A model generated the notes under the pieces. That model had not been told where the DNA came from. It did not search any database and worked only from the letters and a program-made list of their open reading frames with translations. The position numbers and the translations under genes were made by a program. 64,000 nt of DNA from positions 104,235 to 168,234 of the forward strand of contig JAWQJJ010000007.1 of NCBI GenBank assembly GCA_033485155.1, read 5' to 3'. Of the stretch, positions 1 through 8,984 are shown one piece after another (positions within the stretch are counted from its first letter, which is position 1; the number at the start of each line of letters is the position of its first letter). Origin of the DNA: Methanomassiliicoccus sp. (GTDB lineage: Archaea > Thermoplasmatota > Thermoplasmata > Methanomassiliicoccales > Methanomassiliicoccaceae).

Positions 1-671
1 TGTGGCTGCTGTCGAAGATCCCCATCCTGAAGAGGTACAAGCGGCCGATGGAGAACGAGGCCTTCAACAGGGCTATCGGGATGCTGCGCATGGTCCGCGT
101 GCCCGATCCGGTGAATGTGGCCAACTCCTACCCTTACGAGCTGTCGGGAGGGATGCAGCAGAGGGTCATGATCGCCATGGCCTTGGCGTGCAAGCCCCAG
201 CTACTCATCGCCGACGAGCCGACCACCGCGCTGGACGTTACCATTCAGGCGCAGATCTTGAAGCTGATGCGGGAGCTGCAGAAGGACACTGGAACAACTA
301 TCCTCATGATCACCCACAACCTCGGCATCATCGCTGAGATTTGCGACCGGGTGGGGGTGATGTACGCTGGCAGCATCGTCGAGCTTACCTCCAACCAGGA
401 AATATTCAAGGAGCCGCTCCATCCCTATACTCAAGGCCTTCTGTCAGCCATCCCGCGCATCGATCAGGAACTTCCCAGACTAGAGATCATCGAGGGCAGT
501 GTGCCAAACTTGTCCAAGCCTCCTACCGGTTGCCGGTTCCATCCCCGGTGCCCCTACGCCATGGCGATCTGCAGCAGGGAGAAGCCGGCGATGATGGATA
601 TCAAACCAGGACACTCGGTGGCATGCCACTTGTACACGGAGGTGAAACAATGGCCGACAGTGAGATCCTGA
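1..671 (+). CDS. Oligopeptide/dipeptide ABC transporter ATP-binding protein (OppD/DppD type), 5' truncated
   Basis: The reading frame is open from the first complete codon at position 3, so the N-terminus and the Walker A motif lie outside the window. Visible are the ABC signature LSGGMQQRV, Walker B ending in ADEPTTALD, the switch histidine in ITHNLG, and the C-terminal oligopeptide-transporter extension with GCRFHPRCPY, which binds an Fe-S cluster or zinc in some homologues. It would power import of peptides or nickel together with permeases presumably encoded upstream. It overlaps the partner ATPase gene by 22 nt, so the two are co-transcribed. The family is clear; the substrate is not. 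Confidence 0.93.
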   Translation, partial: WLLSKIPILKRYKRPMENEAFNRAIGMLRMVRVPDPVNVANSYPYELSGGMQQRVMIAMALACKPQLLIADEPTTALDVTIQAQILKLMRELQKDTGTTILMITHNLGIIAEICDRVGVMYAGSIVELTSNQEIFKEPLHPYTQGLLSAIPRIDQELPRLEIIEGSVPNLSKPPTGCRFHPRCPYAMAICSREKPAMMDIKPGHSVACHLYTEVKQWPTVRS

Positions 672-1783
672 TCGAGGTCCGGGGACTGAAGAAGCACTTC
701 CCCATCCGTGGCGGTCTTTTGTCCAGGAGCGAGGGGGCGGTCAAGGCCGTGGACGATGTGTCCCTCTACATCCGCAAGGGAGAGACCCTCGGGCTGGTGG
801 GGGAGAGCGGCTGTGGCAAGACCACCACCGGACGGTGCATCCTGCATCTCACCAAACCCACCGGAGGAAATGTCTATTGGAAGATGCCTGACGACGCCCG
901 TAAACGGCTGGACCGGCTGGAGGCGCAGGAGACTGAACTGGAAGCGCGGCTGGAAAGGGACAGGGACAAGTTCAAGGACCACGCGGTGAAGAAGGAACTG
1001 GAAGAGGTCACGACGGAACTGGAAAGCATTCGGAAGGAGTACTCGCTGGAAGGCCGCTCCCCCGAGGAGCTGAGGCTGATGAGGAAGAACATGCAGATCG
1101 TGTTCCAGGATCCCTACTCCTCGCTCAACCCCCGCATGCTCATCAAGGACATCGTCGGAGAACCCCTGCTCATCCACGGCGTAGCCAAAGGAGAGGAGAT
1201 TAGGGAGAGGGCCATGGGCTTGATGGAGGTGGTCGGCCTCAATCCCGAGCACCTGTACCGGTTCCCCCACGAGTTCTCTGGTGGCCAGAGGCAACGCATC
1301 GGGGTGGCGAGGGCTCTGGCCCTTAATCCCGAGTTCGTGGTCCTCGATGAGCCGACCTCCGCTCTAGACATGTCGGTGCAGGCGCAGATCCTCAACATGC
1401 TCAACGACCTGCAGGACGCCTACGGCTTAACCTATCTGTTCATCTCCCACGACCTGAGCACTATCCATTACATGTGCGACCGCGTCAGCGTGATGTATCT
1501 GGGCAAGATCGTGGAATCGGCGAGCAAGGAGGACCTATTCAATAGGCCGCTCCACCCTTACACCCAGGCGCTCCTATCCGCCATCCCGGTGCCCGATCCG
1601 GACCTCAAGAAAGAGCGTGTGCCCCTGGCCGGGGAGATTCCGTCGCCGGCCAACCCTCCGACCGGCTGCCGATTTCATACTCGGTGCAAGCTCCGGCAGG
1701 CCAGGTGCGAGGTCGAGTCCCCGCCCCTCATCGACATCGGCAATGAGCATTTCGTGGCCTGCCACTTCGGGGACAAGAAGTGA
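650..1783 (+). CDS. Oligopeptide/dipeptide ABC transporter ATP-binding protein (OppF/DppF type) with coiled-coil insertion
   Basis: This 377-residue ATPase is the second nucleotide-binding subunit of the transporter. Walker [11 protein letters not shown] lies at residues 51-60, the Q-loop at [11 protein letters not shown] (about 151-161), then signature [15 protein letters not shown], Walker [10 protein letters not shown], and the C-terminal GCRFHTRC element. The start ATG at 650 lies inside the end of the upstream gene. Between Walker A and the Q-loop there is an unusual stretch, residues 80-135, rich in Glu, Lys, Arg and Leu and predicted by eye to form a coiled coil; ordinary OppF proteins lack it. 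The same frame is open upstream to 341, but that part is out-of-frame translation of the first gene. Confidence 0.94.
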   Translation: MADSEILIEVRGLKKHFPIRGGLLSRSEGAVKAVDDVSLYIRKGETLGLVGESGCGKTTTGRCILHLTKPTGGNVYWKMPDDARKRLDRLEAQETELEARLERDRDKFKDHAVKKELEEVTTELESIRKEYSLEGRSPEELRLMRKNMQIVFQDPYSSLNPRMLIKDIVGEPLLIHGVAKGEEIRERAMGLMEVVGLNPEHLYRFPHEFSGGQRQRIGVARALALNPEFVVLDEPTSALDMSVQAQILNMLNDLQDAYGLTYLFISHDLSTIHYMCDRVSVMYLGKIVESASKEDLFNRPLHPYTQALLSAIPVPDPDLKKERVPLAGEIPSPANPPTGCRFHTRCKLRQARCEVESPPLIDIGNEHFVACHFGDKK

Positions 1784-1784
1784 C

Positions 1785-2078
1785 ATGGCGTACAAGCGGA
1801 GGATCGTGGTAGATAGGCCGGTAACCCCGGAGGCGAGCGAGCCGGAAGGTATGAGCTGGCGCGACTGGCTCCTTCGACGGTACGCTCGCCACTGGTACTT
1901 GGTCGGGGCGGCGTTCCTGGATATGGTCATTTTCCTGGAACTGGTGCGCGAGGGCATCGATGCCATGGTCGGGGGAGCGATCACCATTTTCGCCGCCGTC
2001 ATTCAGATCGCGGTATACCTCAGCGTCTGGGGCCGGAACGGGCCCCTCGGCGACGGTACAGAGGAGGACGATAGATGA
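1785..2078 (+). CDS. Small membrane protein in ABC transporter operon
   Basis: The 97-residue product starts one base after the stop codon of the upstream ATPase, so it is probably the last gene of that operon. The N-terminal 40 residues are charged (MAYKRRIV; SWRDWLLRRYARHW) and are followed by two hydrophobic segments at about residues 41-60 and 62-80, with an acidic tail GDGTEEDDR. I recognise no family. It may be an accessory subunit of the transporter, suggested only by gene order. Confidence 0.7.
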   Translation: MAYKRRIVVDRPVTPEASEPEGMSWRDWLLRRYARHWYLVGAAFLDMVIFLELVREGIDAMVGGAITIFAAVIQIAVYLSVWGRNGPLGDGTEEDDR

Positions 2079-2208
2079 CCGGTCCCGCTTCGACCACCCG
2101 AACCGATCGTGCATGCTCCTACTTTACTAAGATACGAATGAGCAGTGGGGGGCACATCCATATATCAAAATATCTTTATTATTATTGTTCTTGAATGATA
2201 ATCCGGAA

Positions 2209-2218
2209 AGTTATTTAA
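2209..2218 (+). promoter_or_regulatory. TATA-like promoter box
   Basis: AGTTATTTAA preceded by a purine-rich BRE-like CCGGAA lies about 25-30 nt before the ATG at 2243, the spacing expected for an archaeal promoter of a leaderless or short-leader transcript. Confidence 0.5.
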
Positions 2219-2242
2219 GGGGTAGCCTCCAATGATAAACGC

Positions 2243-2638
2243 ATGTCGGTGGTCAGTATGGAGGAGCTTGTCTTAGCGTTAAAAAACACGCTGGGCAAGA
2301 AGGGGATGCAGGAAAGCGATATCAAGAGATTGGCTGAGTACACGATGAGCTTTTTCGGTTACACCGATTCGGTCATCGACAACCGCCTAACGTCCGAGGA
2401 CCGTGATGTCTTTTACATGCTGGAGGAGGAGGGCTTCGTCACCACCACGGAGGAGGAGGTTCACCTCAAGAAGGGAAAGATGTGGCGCATCCACTATTGG
2501 ATCCTGAAGAAGGACCAGATCTCCCGTTTGGCATCGTTGCCGGAGGAGTCCAAGCCGGAAACCGATGAGCTCGCCATGATCTACGAAAACATAGACAAGG
2601 ACGTATGGGCCCGGGAGCCGCCCAGCCAGTCGCATTAG
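2243..2638 (+). CDS. Conserved hypothetical protein of Thermoplasmata type (DUF6015-like)
   Basis: The 131-residue protein is soluble, with an N-terminal helical half (residues 1-45) and a middle part that reads like a winged helix: DVFYMLEEEGFVTTTEEEVHL followed by a basic strand KGKMWRIHYWILKK. It resembles an uncharacterised family I recall from Thermoplasmata genomes (annotated DUF6015 in some); this is from memory and not searched. A TATA-like box sits about 25-30 nt before the ATG at 2243; an internal ATG at 2258 is an alternative start. It stands alone between the ABC operon and the protease gene. A role in DNA binding is possible but unproven. Confidence 0.7.
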   Translation: MSVVSMEELVLALKNTLGKKGMQESDIKRLAEYTMSFFGYTDSVIDNRLTSEDRDVFYMLEEEGFVTTTEEEVHLKKGKMWRIHYWILKKDQISRLASLPEESKPETDELAMIYENIDKDVWAREPPSQSH

Positions 2639-2695
2639 GGATGGACCACCAACGCTTTTAATAGTGCGATGGCATTAAAGCGATAGAGGAAGTGG

Positions 2696-4285
2696 ATGGA
2701 CGGCCTTCTCATCGCTCTTTTAATCATCGCAGCATACCTAGTTGTCGCGGTCCTATTGAATAAAAAAGGCATACTTGCCAAGTTCAACATGACCATGTGG
2801 GGTCCGTTCATCATGTGGCGGACCAGCCGTGGGCGGGACCTGATCGACAAGCTAGCAAAGCCGTCGCGGTTCTGGAAGGCCTACGCCGCCCTGGGGAAAG
2901 GCATAATCATCGTGGTCATGGTAGCCATCATGGCTCTCCTGGTCTGGGAAGCCTTCCTGGTCTCCAACATCCCTGCTGAGCAGGCCCCCTCCCTGGACAT
3001 GCTCATCGGGCTGCCAGGCATCAACCCCATCATCCCCATCGGGTACGGCATCCTCGGCCTCGTGGTAGCAGTGGTCATCCACGAGTTCGCTCATGGCATC
3101 CTGACCGTGGTTGGAAAGATGAAGGTCAAGGCGCTAGGGATCGTGTTCCTCGTCTTGCCCATGGGCGCATTCGTGGAGCCAGACGAGGAAGCTTTGGAGA
3201 AGGTGGAAAAGAAGAAGCGGACCTCGGTGTACGTGGTCGGCCCGGCCACCAACGTCATAGCCGCCCTCGTATGTGCATTCTTGTTCTCCACCGTCATGGT
3301 GTCCTCGGCCGAGCCGGTGAGGGACAACCCGGTCATCGTCTCCGTCCTCGAGAACAGCCCGGCGCACATCGCTGGCCTTGAGTACGGCGACCAGATCGTG
3401 AGCGTGAATGGCGTGCAGGTGCCCAATGGCGGCTACGCCAACCTCTCCGCACCGGACCCCAATACCACGGTGACAGTGTCATATTATCACGGCAGCGAAC
3501 TGCGTCAGGCGCAGGTCGTGTCCGGCGTGGTCATCACGCTCACCGCTGAAGGTCTTCCGGCGGCCGATGCCGGCCTCAAGCAGGGTATGATCCTCACGTC
3601 CCTCAACGGAACGGCCATCACCAACGAAGCAGGTTTCAAGAACGTCCTTACTGCCATTCCTCCCGGGAGCACGGTGCCGATGACCGCTCTGGTGTACAAT
3701 TCCACGCTTTCGCAGTACGTCGACGCCGGGGTTACCAGCCTCACCACGATAAGCAAGAAGGATTATTATGAGAGAAACTACGGGCAGACCGCCGACAACA
3801 TCTCATACATGGGGGTCAGCACCGCTTATCTCGGAGCGAGCACCAGCGACCCCCAGGTGATCCTCGACCTGCTGGCCCATCCCTTCGCTGGCGACCAGAC
3901 CGGCGACCAGTACGTCTACGATCTGCTGCACTACATCGCCCTGCCGTTCTACGGGCTGCAGCCCCTCTCATCCCCCCTGTCGGAGATCTTCCACCCCACC
4001 GGACTGTTCGGGTGGATGCCGACCGACATGTTCTGGATCGTCGCCAACAGCCTTTACTGGATCTTCTGGATCAACCTCATGGTGGGCATAACCAACGCTA
4101 TGCCCGCCATTCCATTGGACGGCGGCTTCCTATACCGCGACTGGATCGACACCCTGGTGGCCAAGCTCAAGAAGGGCTTGGAGCAGAAGGAGAGGGATCG
4201 CTACGTCAACTCCATCGTAATGACCACTAGCCTGTTCGTGCTGTTCCTCATCGTGTGGCAACTGATCGGCCCGAGGGTCCTGTGA
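2696..4285 (+). CDS. Site-2-protease-like M50 membrane metalloprotease with PDZ domains
   Basis: This 529-residue intramembrane zinc protease has the HEFAH motif at residues 129-133 inside a transmembrane helix and the second metal-binding motif NAMPAIPLDGG near residue 471, both diagnostic of the S2P/M50 family. Between them lie a helix at about 170-200 and a long extracytoplasmic segment with two PDZ-like units (NSPAHIAGLEYGDQIVSVNG and AGLKQGMILTSLNG). N-terminal helices occupy about 2-22 and 68-90, and a last helix ends the protein. Such enzymes cleave transmembrane substrates such as anti-sigma factors or signal peptides; the substrate here is unknown. It is convergent with the next gene, with no bases between the stop codons. 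Confidence 0.92.
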   Translation: MDGLLIALLIIAAYLVVAVLLNKKGILAKFNMTMWGPFIMWRTSRGRDLIDKLAKPSRFWKAYAALGKGIIIVVMVAIMALLVWEAFLVSNIPAEQAPSLDMLIGLPGINPIIPIGYGILGLVVAVVIHEFAHGILTVVGKMKVKALGIVFLVLPMGAFVEPDEEALEKVEKKKRTSVYVVGPATNVIAALVCAFLFSTVMVSSAEPVRDNPVIVSVLENSPAHIAGLEYGDQIVSVNGVQVPNGGYANLSAPDPNTTVTVSYYHGSELRQAQVVSGVVITLTAEGLPAADAGLKQGMILTSLNGTAITNEAGFKNVLTAIPPGSTVPMTALVYNSTLSQYVDAGVTSLTTISKKDYYERNYGQTADNISYMGVSTAYLGASTSDPQVILDLLAHPFAGDQTGDQYVYDLLHYIALPFYGLQPLSSPLSEIFHPTGLFGWMPTDMFWIVANSLYWIFWINLMVGITNAMPAIPLDGGFLYRDWIDTLVAKLKKGLEQKERDRYVNSIVMTTSLFVLFLIVWQLIGPRVL

Positions 4286-4546
4286 TCACTCGCTGACCAC
4301 TAGGACCTCGGCGTTGCACTGGGGGCACAGCTCGTAGTCCAAGGCCTTGAAGTTGGAGGAGACCTCATAGACCGAACCGCACCGCTTGCACCTCTTGAAT
4401 GCGACCAGGATGGGCGAGAAGTGCTCGCACTTCTCCACGATCTCATCATCGCAGTGGTAGGTGCAGAGGTCGGCCGAGCAATTGTCGCACAGGCTGCGTC
4501 GGCTCAGATTTACCCAAAGATGTTCTCCGACCTTCACTCTTCCCAA
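4286..4546 (-). CDS. Small zinc-ribbon protein
   Basis: The 86-residue protein has three cysteine clusters: CDNC followed by CTYHC near residues 20-32, CKRC at about 52-55 and CPQC at about 75-78. The last two would form one zinc ribbon; the first cluster may bind a second metal. A TATA-like box (TTATATA on the minus strand, about 4590-4597) lies about 50 nt before the ATG. No specific function can be given. Such small ribbon proteins are often RNA- or transcription-associated in archaea. Confidence 0.75.
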   Translation of the reverse strand: MGRVKVGEHLWVNLSRRSLCDNCSADLCTYHCDDEIVEKCEHFSPILVAFKRCKRCGSVYEVSSNFKALDYELCPQCNAEVLVVSE

Positions 4547-4635
4547 GACATCACCTTCTGGGATAACGATTGCAAATCAGCAGCCCCTGCTATATAATGA
4601 CGTGATGAAACCATCGGCGGAATGAAATGAAGAAA

Positions 4636-4650
4636 AGGGTTAAAAAAGGG
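4636..4650 (-). terminator. T-rich terminator after nrdD
   Basis: On the minus strand, a TTTTTT run (plus 4642-4647) within a pyrimidine-rich stretch follows the nrdD stop codon by about 17 nt, matching the U-tract terminators of archaea. Confidence 0.45.
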
Positions 4651-4664
4651 AAGGAGGGGTAGGC

Positions 4665-6767
4665 TCAACCGATGTTGTTCCGGTACCGGTCCTTCAGTTC
4701 ACCCATCTTGCCCTTGTTCCAGCCCCTGGTCTTGGAGAAGAAGCCGGTGACCCGGGTGATGCCCTCGGTGTCGGGAGACCCGCAGAACTGGCAGGTCTCG
4801 TGAAGGCCCCTGGTGGTGCGGCCGCAGGACAGACAGGAGGTGAACTCCGGGCTGAAGGCGATCTGCGCGTTAGAGGTGTTCTGGAAGGTCTTGATCACGA
4901 ACGCCGCAATGCTCTCCGCCGGGGGCTTCGATTCCCCAAGCCATACATGGGTGAGCGACCCGGCATCGATGAGCGGATGGAACCGGCCCTCCTGCTTGAC
5001 CCTCTCGATCGCTGATATGGGCGCCCCGACGTTGAGGTAGGTAGAGTTGGTGTAGTACACCTCGCCGTTGGACTTGTTGCCCTTTATGACAGTGGCCGAT
5101 TGCAGCGGGTAGTACTTCATGTCCAGTTTGGCGAACCGATATGCCGTCGACTCGGCCGGGGTCTGCTCGAGGGGCATCTTCAGCCCGTACTCATTGCCGA
5201 TGCGCTCGGCCTCGGTCTTCATGTGGCTGATGACCTTCAGCCCGAACTTCAGGGCCTCTTTGGACTCGTGCATCTGCTGCCCGGTGTGGTACTGAACCAG
5301 CTCATTGAGGCCGACCATGCCCACAAGGAAGGAGGACTTCTTGATCCGGTAGTAGCTCTCTCCGTCCATGTTCATGGTGAGCAGCGAGAGCGGACCATTC
5401 TTGCCCATGTTGAACAGCTGGGTGATGAACTCCCTCTTCTGGATATGGGCCTGGGCCACCATCTCGATGCGCTTGGTGAGCAGCTCGAACAGCCTGGCAT
5501 CATTCTGGTGGGCGTCGTAGGCGACCCTGGGGAGGTTGATGGTCACGTTCTGCATCGCGCTGTACCTCATCTTCCATGGCGTCTTGGCGTCGTCGAGGTC
5601 GCTCTGCTCCAGCTTGAAGGTTAAGCGGCAGCACTCCGAGATCTTGGCGGTTCCGCCGCGGTCGAACACGAAGTAGGTGTTGCCCTTCTCCGATGCGACT
5701 TGGCAGATTTTGTGGAGAAACTCCTCATGACCCTCAGTCTGGAAGAACTTCTCGGTCATGTGCACGTTGGGCTTGGGGAAGAAGAACGGCCTCCCCATGG
5801 CGTCGCCCTCCATGTACACATCGAACAGAGCATTGACGAACCTCTGGGCCTCCTTGGAGTAATCCTCGTAGTTCTTGCCGGTGAACTTGCCCTCCGGTCC
5901 GATCGCCGGCACACCGACGAAGTGGTCGGGGACCTCCCAGTAGAGGTTAAGGTCGGAGAAGATGCTCTGACCGCCGCGGGCAACGGCCTGCTGGGCGAAC
6001 TCGTAGATGAGGATTTGGGCGAGCTGCTTCATGCGTTTGTCGTCGACATCCACAAGGTAGGGAGCTAGGAACAGGTTGAACGCGTCCCAGCCGATCGCGC
6101 CGGAGAAGTGGCCCTGTAGGGCCGCGGAGAACTTGATGATCTGTTCGATGAGGACCTCGGGGTGCCTAGCCGGCTTGGCGATCGACAGGGCGTTGGGGAG
6201 GTTGAGACCGAACTTCTTGACGTACTCAATGCTCTGTCCCGAGCAGTACGGTCGGTCCACCATGCCTAGGTCGTGAAGGTGAATGTCGCCCCGCATGTGG
6301 GCGTCCGCTAGATCTTGTGAGAAAACTTCGAGGAGGGCAAACTCTTTCTTGATGTTCTCGGCGAGCGTGAGGTTCGTCGCTTCCGGCCCGTGAGGGACAT
6401 TGGCGTTCTCCTTGTTCGGCGTCATAATGATCTGCCTAGCATCGTATAGGGGAACACCGAGACGGGTGTGCTGCTTCCTTATCTTGGAGAGCCCGTACTC
6501 GACAAGCTTCGCGTTCGTCAATTCTCTGATAAGGGGAGCGGTGATCATATCGATCTCGAGCTCGGATATCATCTTCTCGACCTCGCGGGAGATGATTGCT
6601 GCGGCATCCTCGCTGATGGTCGTTTCCCTTATCAGAGCATCATAGATCTTTGAGCGATCCCACTTCTTCAGTTCCTCATCGGAGGTCCTGACGAACAGGG
6701 TCAGTTCGGTCGACTCTTTGTCACCGTAGATATCTGTCGATTTCACTATTGGATCAGATGCTTTCAT
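4665..6767 (-). CDS. nrdD: Anaerobic (class III) ribonucleoside-triphosphate reductase
   Basis: The oxygen-sensitive glycyl-radical enzyme reduces ribonucleoside triphosphates to deoxyribonucleotides. From the chosen ATG (MKASDPIV) the protein has 700 residues, normal for the family. The N-terminus has an ATP-cone-like region (RSKIYDALIRETTISEDAA), the C-terminus a zinc site (CLSCG, CQFCG), and the radical glycine lies in RVTGF about 30 residues from the end; the more usual motif is RVTGY. The frame is open to 6887, but a TATA-like element (about 6832-6839 plus coordinates) predicts transcription from about 6810, so starts at 6785 or 6767 are more likely. The activase gene nrdG is not in the window. 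A paired GTTAYC motif lies upstream at 6910-6929. Confidence 0.96.
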   Translation of the reverse strand: MKASDPIVKSTDIYGDKESTELTLFVRTSDEELKKWDRSKIYDALIRETTISEDAAAIISREVEKMISELEIDMITAPLIRELTNAKLVEYGLSKIRKQHTRLGVPLYDARQIIMTPNKENANVPHGPEATNLTLAENIKKEFALLEVFSQDLADAHMRGDIHLHDLGMVDRPYCSGQSIEYVKKFGLNLPNALSIAKPARHPEVLIEQIIKFSAALQGHFSGAIGWDAFNLFLAPYLVDVDDKRMKQLAQILIYEFAQQAVARGGQSIFSDLNLYWEVPDHFVGVPAIGPEGKFTGKNYEDYSKEAQRFVNALFDVYMEGDAMGRPFFFPKPNVHMTEKFFQTEGHEEFLHKICQVASEKGNTYFVFDRGGTAKISECCRLTFKLEQSDLDDAKTPWKMRYSAMQNVTINLPRVAYDAHQNDARLFELLTKRIEMVAQAHIQKREFITQLFNMGKNGPLSLLTMNMDGESYYRIKKSSFLVGMVGLNELVQYHTGQQMHESKEALKFGLKVISHMKTEAERIGNEYGLKMPLEQTPAESTAYRFAKLDMKYYPLQSATVIKGNKSNGEVYYTNSTYLNVGAPISAIERVKQEGRFHPLIDAGSLTHVWLGESKPPAESIAAFVIKTFQNTSNAQIAFSPEFTSCLSCGRTTRGLHETCQFCGSPDTEGITRVTGFFSKTRGWNKGKMGELKDRYRNNIG

Positions 6768-6909
6768 TATATCACACTTGCCCATCCTAACAGTTTCGAA
6801 ATAAGAGCAAAGGGTCCTATCTAGCCTATGGTTTAAAGTAATTTTTGAACGCGAATTGAAGAGGGAATTGATAACAAAGAAAACCAAAAATGTCCATCGG
6901 TCCGAAATA

Positions 6910-6929
6910 TTGTTACCATATTTGTTATC
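6910..6929. promoter_or_regulatory. Paired operator-like motif upstream of nrdD
   Basis: TTGTTACC (6910-6917) and TTGTTATC (6922-6929) are direct repeats with exactly 12 bp between equivalent bases. The same arrangement recurs at 7305-7324 and, inverted, at 9609-9626. It lies about 75-95 bp upstream of the predicted nrdD promoter. The binding protein is unknown. Confidence 0.5.
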
Positions 6930-7304
6930 AGGTATTCAAGCCAGATGCATCATTTTACCATCGTTAGGGCATGTTAAATGCCGTTAATTGGAGGGGAGTT
7001 ATTACTGTTCCTGATTATAGGAAAGCGAACTCAGCGAGTCGCTATAGATTCATTAGATTCGATATAATGTCAAGTATTTAATTGCGGGACGTCAATGATC
7101 ACAAACATGCATCCGGCACTTACCCGGCCGGTCTCGAGCGAATATATCAGGAAATAGCAGGGGCTCGGCGCCGGATAATTGCCAATTTTTCTGCTTTTAA
7201 TTGCTCGAGGGGCCGACTTGAGATGGTAGAAACGAATCGGCTGTTTAAGATTTCCAGTTACTAATAAATGATACTCAAAGGACTAACTTATTTATTTATC
7301 ATGT

Positions 7305-7324
7305 TTGTTACCACATTGGTTACC
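7305..7324. promoter_or_regulatory. Paired operator-like motif over the transcription start of the regulator gene
   Basis: TTGTTACC (7305-7312) and GGTTACC (7318-7324) again show the 12-bp spacing. The site lies between the TATA-like box (about 7288-7300) and the ATG at 7327, where a bound protein would block initiation. This suggests autoregulation by the adjacent gene product. Confidence 0.5.
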
Positions 7325-7326
7325 AA

Positions 7327-7923
7327 ATGTTCAACCCAGACAAGGCTTTGAAGGATAACATATTCGACATTTTAAACAATGACGGTAAATCCATCAGTGC
7401 ATTGTCGCGGGATCTGGAGGGGCGCGGCATCAGCATTCACCGCCTTATCCTCACCGGCTACCTCCGGGCATTGACCGATTATAATTATCTCAAAGAGAAG
7501 GAGGTGCCCCCGGCCAAGGTATACGTGCCGGTCAAAGGCAAGGAGAAGGACATCTATGAGGTGGTGGGGGAGTTCTCTCGCCGGCTGGAGAATGGTCCGG
7601 ACGCCGACCTATTGATACTCTACAGCCTGAACCGCCTGTTCCGCCGTCCGGTGTTCTTCGAGGAGCTGAGGAAGGCAGGGCTGAGGGACATGCCATCTGC
7701 CAAGCAGGTGGGGATCGAAGAGCGGCAGGAAGCGAAGAAGTTCATTCAGAAGGCTCGTCTGAAGGTCAGCGACATGAATCTGATATACTATCATGACGAC
7801 CCGGCTTTGGCCTCCAAGTACGAGGAACTGCTATCCATGATCCTCTGCGACCTGCTGTCCTTTTCGAGCCTGGTCAGGGATACCAAGCAGACCAAGCTGG
7901 ACTTCTCCCAGCCGGTTCCCTGA
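7327..7923 (+). CDS. Putative winged-helix regulator next to nrdD
   Basis: The 198-residue soluble protein begins with a region that reads as a helix-turn-helix (IFDILNNDGKSISALSRDLE, residues 13-32), followed by a helix and a basic wing-like segment (YNYLKEKEVPPAKVYVPVKG). The remaining two thirds are helical, with conserved-looking LILYSLNRLFRRPVFFEEL. The start ATG abuts an operator-like repeat, and the transcript would be nearly leaderless. Divergent position from nrdD and the shared motif suggest it controls nucleotide reduction, itself and possibly the locus at 9.6 kb. I do not recognise a named family, and it lacks the zinc ribbon and ATP-cone of NrdR. Confidence 0.65.
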   Translation: MFNPDKALKDNIFDILNNDGKSISALSRDLEGRGISIHRLILTGYLRALTDYNYLKEKEVPPAKVYVPVKGKEKDIYEVVGEFSRRLENGPDADLLILYSLNRLFRRPVFFEELRKAGLRDMPSAKQVGIEERQEAKKFIQKARLKVSDMNLIYYHDDPALASKYEELLSMILCDLLSFSSLVRDTKQTKLDFSQPVP

Positions 7924-7945
7924 GCGACCTCGGAAGGCCCAGAGA

Positions 7946-7956
7946 ATTTATTTAAC
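7946..7956 (+). promoter_or_regulatory. TATA-like promoter box
   Basis: AATTTATTTAA centred about 26 nt before the ATG at 7977 indicates a leaderless transcript for the marker-2 gene. Confidence 0.5.
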
Positions 7957-7976
7957 CAATAGCTCATTGCGAGGCT

Positions 7977-8975
7977 ATGGACCTTCAAGGACTGGCAGAT
8001 GGTATCCGGAATTATCCGGGAGTCACCAGGAAGCGGACCATCTCCGAGGTCATCAGTTTCTTTCCGCATATACCGAACAAGAACGTTCTAGCTGCCTTCG
8101 GCGAGGATGCCGCGGTGATCAAGTTCAACGACGACGTCCTCCTGCTGGCAGCCGATGGCATCATGGAGTCTCTGATGAAGGCCGCCCCGTTCTACGCCGG
8201 GTATTTTGCCGTGTTGGTCAACCTCAATGACATTTCGGCCATGGGAGGAGTCCCCCTAGCCCTTGTGGACATAGTCTCGATGAAGGACGAGAAGGTCTGC
8301 AGCCAGGTCATGAAGGGAGTCGAGGGGGCCATGGCGAAGTTCGGCGTACCGGTGGTCGGTGGCCATACCCACCCTGACTGCGCGTACAACGCGATAGACG
8401 TGGCGGTGCTGGGGACCGCCCGCCAGGATGCGGTCATCTACTCGCACACCGCCCAGGAGGGCGAGGACATAATCTTCGCCATGGATCTTGATGGTTTCTT
8501 CCCTCCATCCCTGCCATTCGCCTGGGATACTACCACTCGGAAGGACGCAGATATCTGTCGGCGCCAGATGCTCATCATGAACGAGATCGGCAAGCGTCAC
8601 CTGGTCCGATCGGGCAAGGATATCAGCAATCCAGGGTGCATCGGGACTCTGGGCATGCTCTTGGAAACGAGCGGCAAGGGCGGGATCGTCAACATCGAGG
8701 ACATCCCCCGGCCCGACGGAGTCGATCTCGCTCAGTGGATCAAGGCATATCAGGGTTGCGGCTTCGCCGTGACCTGCGAGCCCCGCCACTCTGAGGAGGT
8801 CCGAGAGCTGTTCGATACCGTAGGAGTGACCGCAGCGGTGGTCGGGAAGGTCGACAACTCAAGGCATCTGACGATCAAGGAAGGCCAAGAGAGCGCGGTC
8901 CTCTTCGATTTCGCGTCGGACGTGATAACGGGATGCGATCCCAGCAAGGTGCCGGTGAGTGCGGAGAAGCGCTAG
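7977..8975 (+). CDS. Methanogenesis marker protein 2 (AIR synthase-like)
   Basis: The 332-residue protein belongs to the PurM/AIR-synthase/SelD/ThiL superfamily: FGEDAAVIKF and LLAADGI are the N-terminal metal/ATP-binding elements, NLNDISAMGG the dimer-interface motif, and VVGGHTHPD a second loop. It matches my recollection of methanogenesis marker 2, an ATP-dependent AIR-synthase-like protein widespread in methanogens whose reaction is not settled. It is not PurM itself, which has a different glycine-rich start and C-terminal half. A TATA-like box at about 26 nt upstream makes a leaderless mRNA likely. The gene is convergent with the SRP RNA gene. Its presence is one reason to suspect a methanogenic lineage. 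Confidence 0.85.
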   Translation: MDLQGLADGIRNYPGVTRKRTISEVISFFPHIPNKNVLAAFGEDAAVIKFNDDVLLLAADGIMESLMKAAPFYAGYFAVLVNLNDISAMGGVPLALVDIVSMKDEKVCSQVMKGVEGAMAKFGVPVVGGHTHPDCAYNAIDVAVLGTARQDAVIYSHTAQEGEDIIFAMDLDGFFPPSLPFAWDTTTRKDADICRRQMLIMNEIGKRHLVRSGKDISNPGCIGTLGMLLETSGKGGIVNIEDIPRPDGVDLAQWIKAYQGCGFAVTCEPRHSEEVRELFDTVGVTAAVVGKVDNSRHLTIKEGQESAVLFDFASDVITGCDPSKVPVSAEKR

Positions 8976-8984
8976 GCCACAGAG

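Larger units (their letters stand above)
6768..7326. other. Divergent intergenic region between nrdD and regulator gene
   Basis: This AT-rich stretch of about 560 bases separates nrdD (minus) from the regulator gene (plus). It holds the nrdD promoter (about 6832-6839), a single GATAAC at 6870-6875, a paired motif at 6910-6929, a TATA-like TTATTTATTTATC at about 7288-7300 and a second paired motif at 7305-7324. A 60-codon open frame at 7082-7264 has no support as a gene. Confidence 0.6.

Noticed and set aside
7082..7264. 60-codon open frame between nrdD and the regulator
   Set aside because: No RBS or TATA at the right spacing; the sequence is not coding-like.
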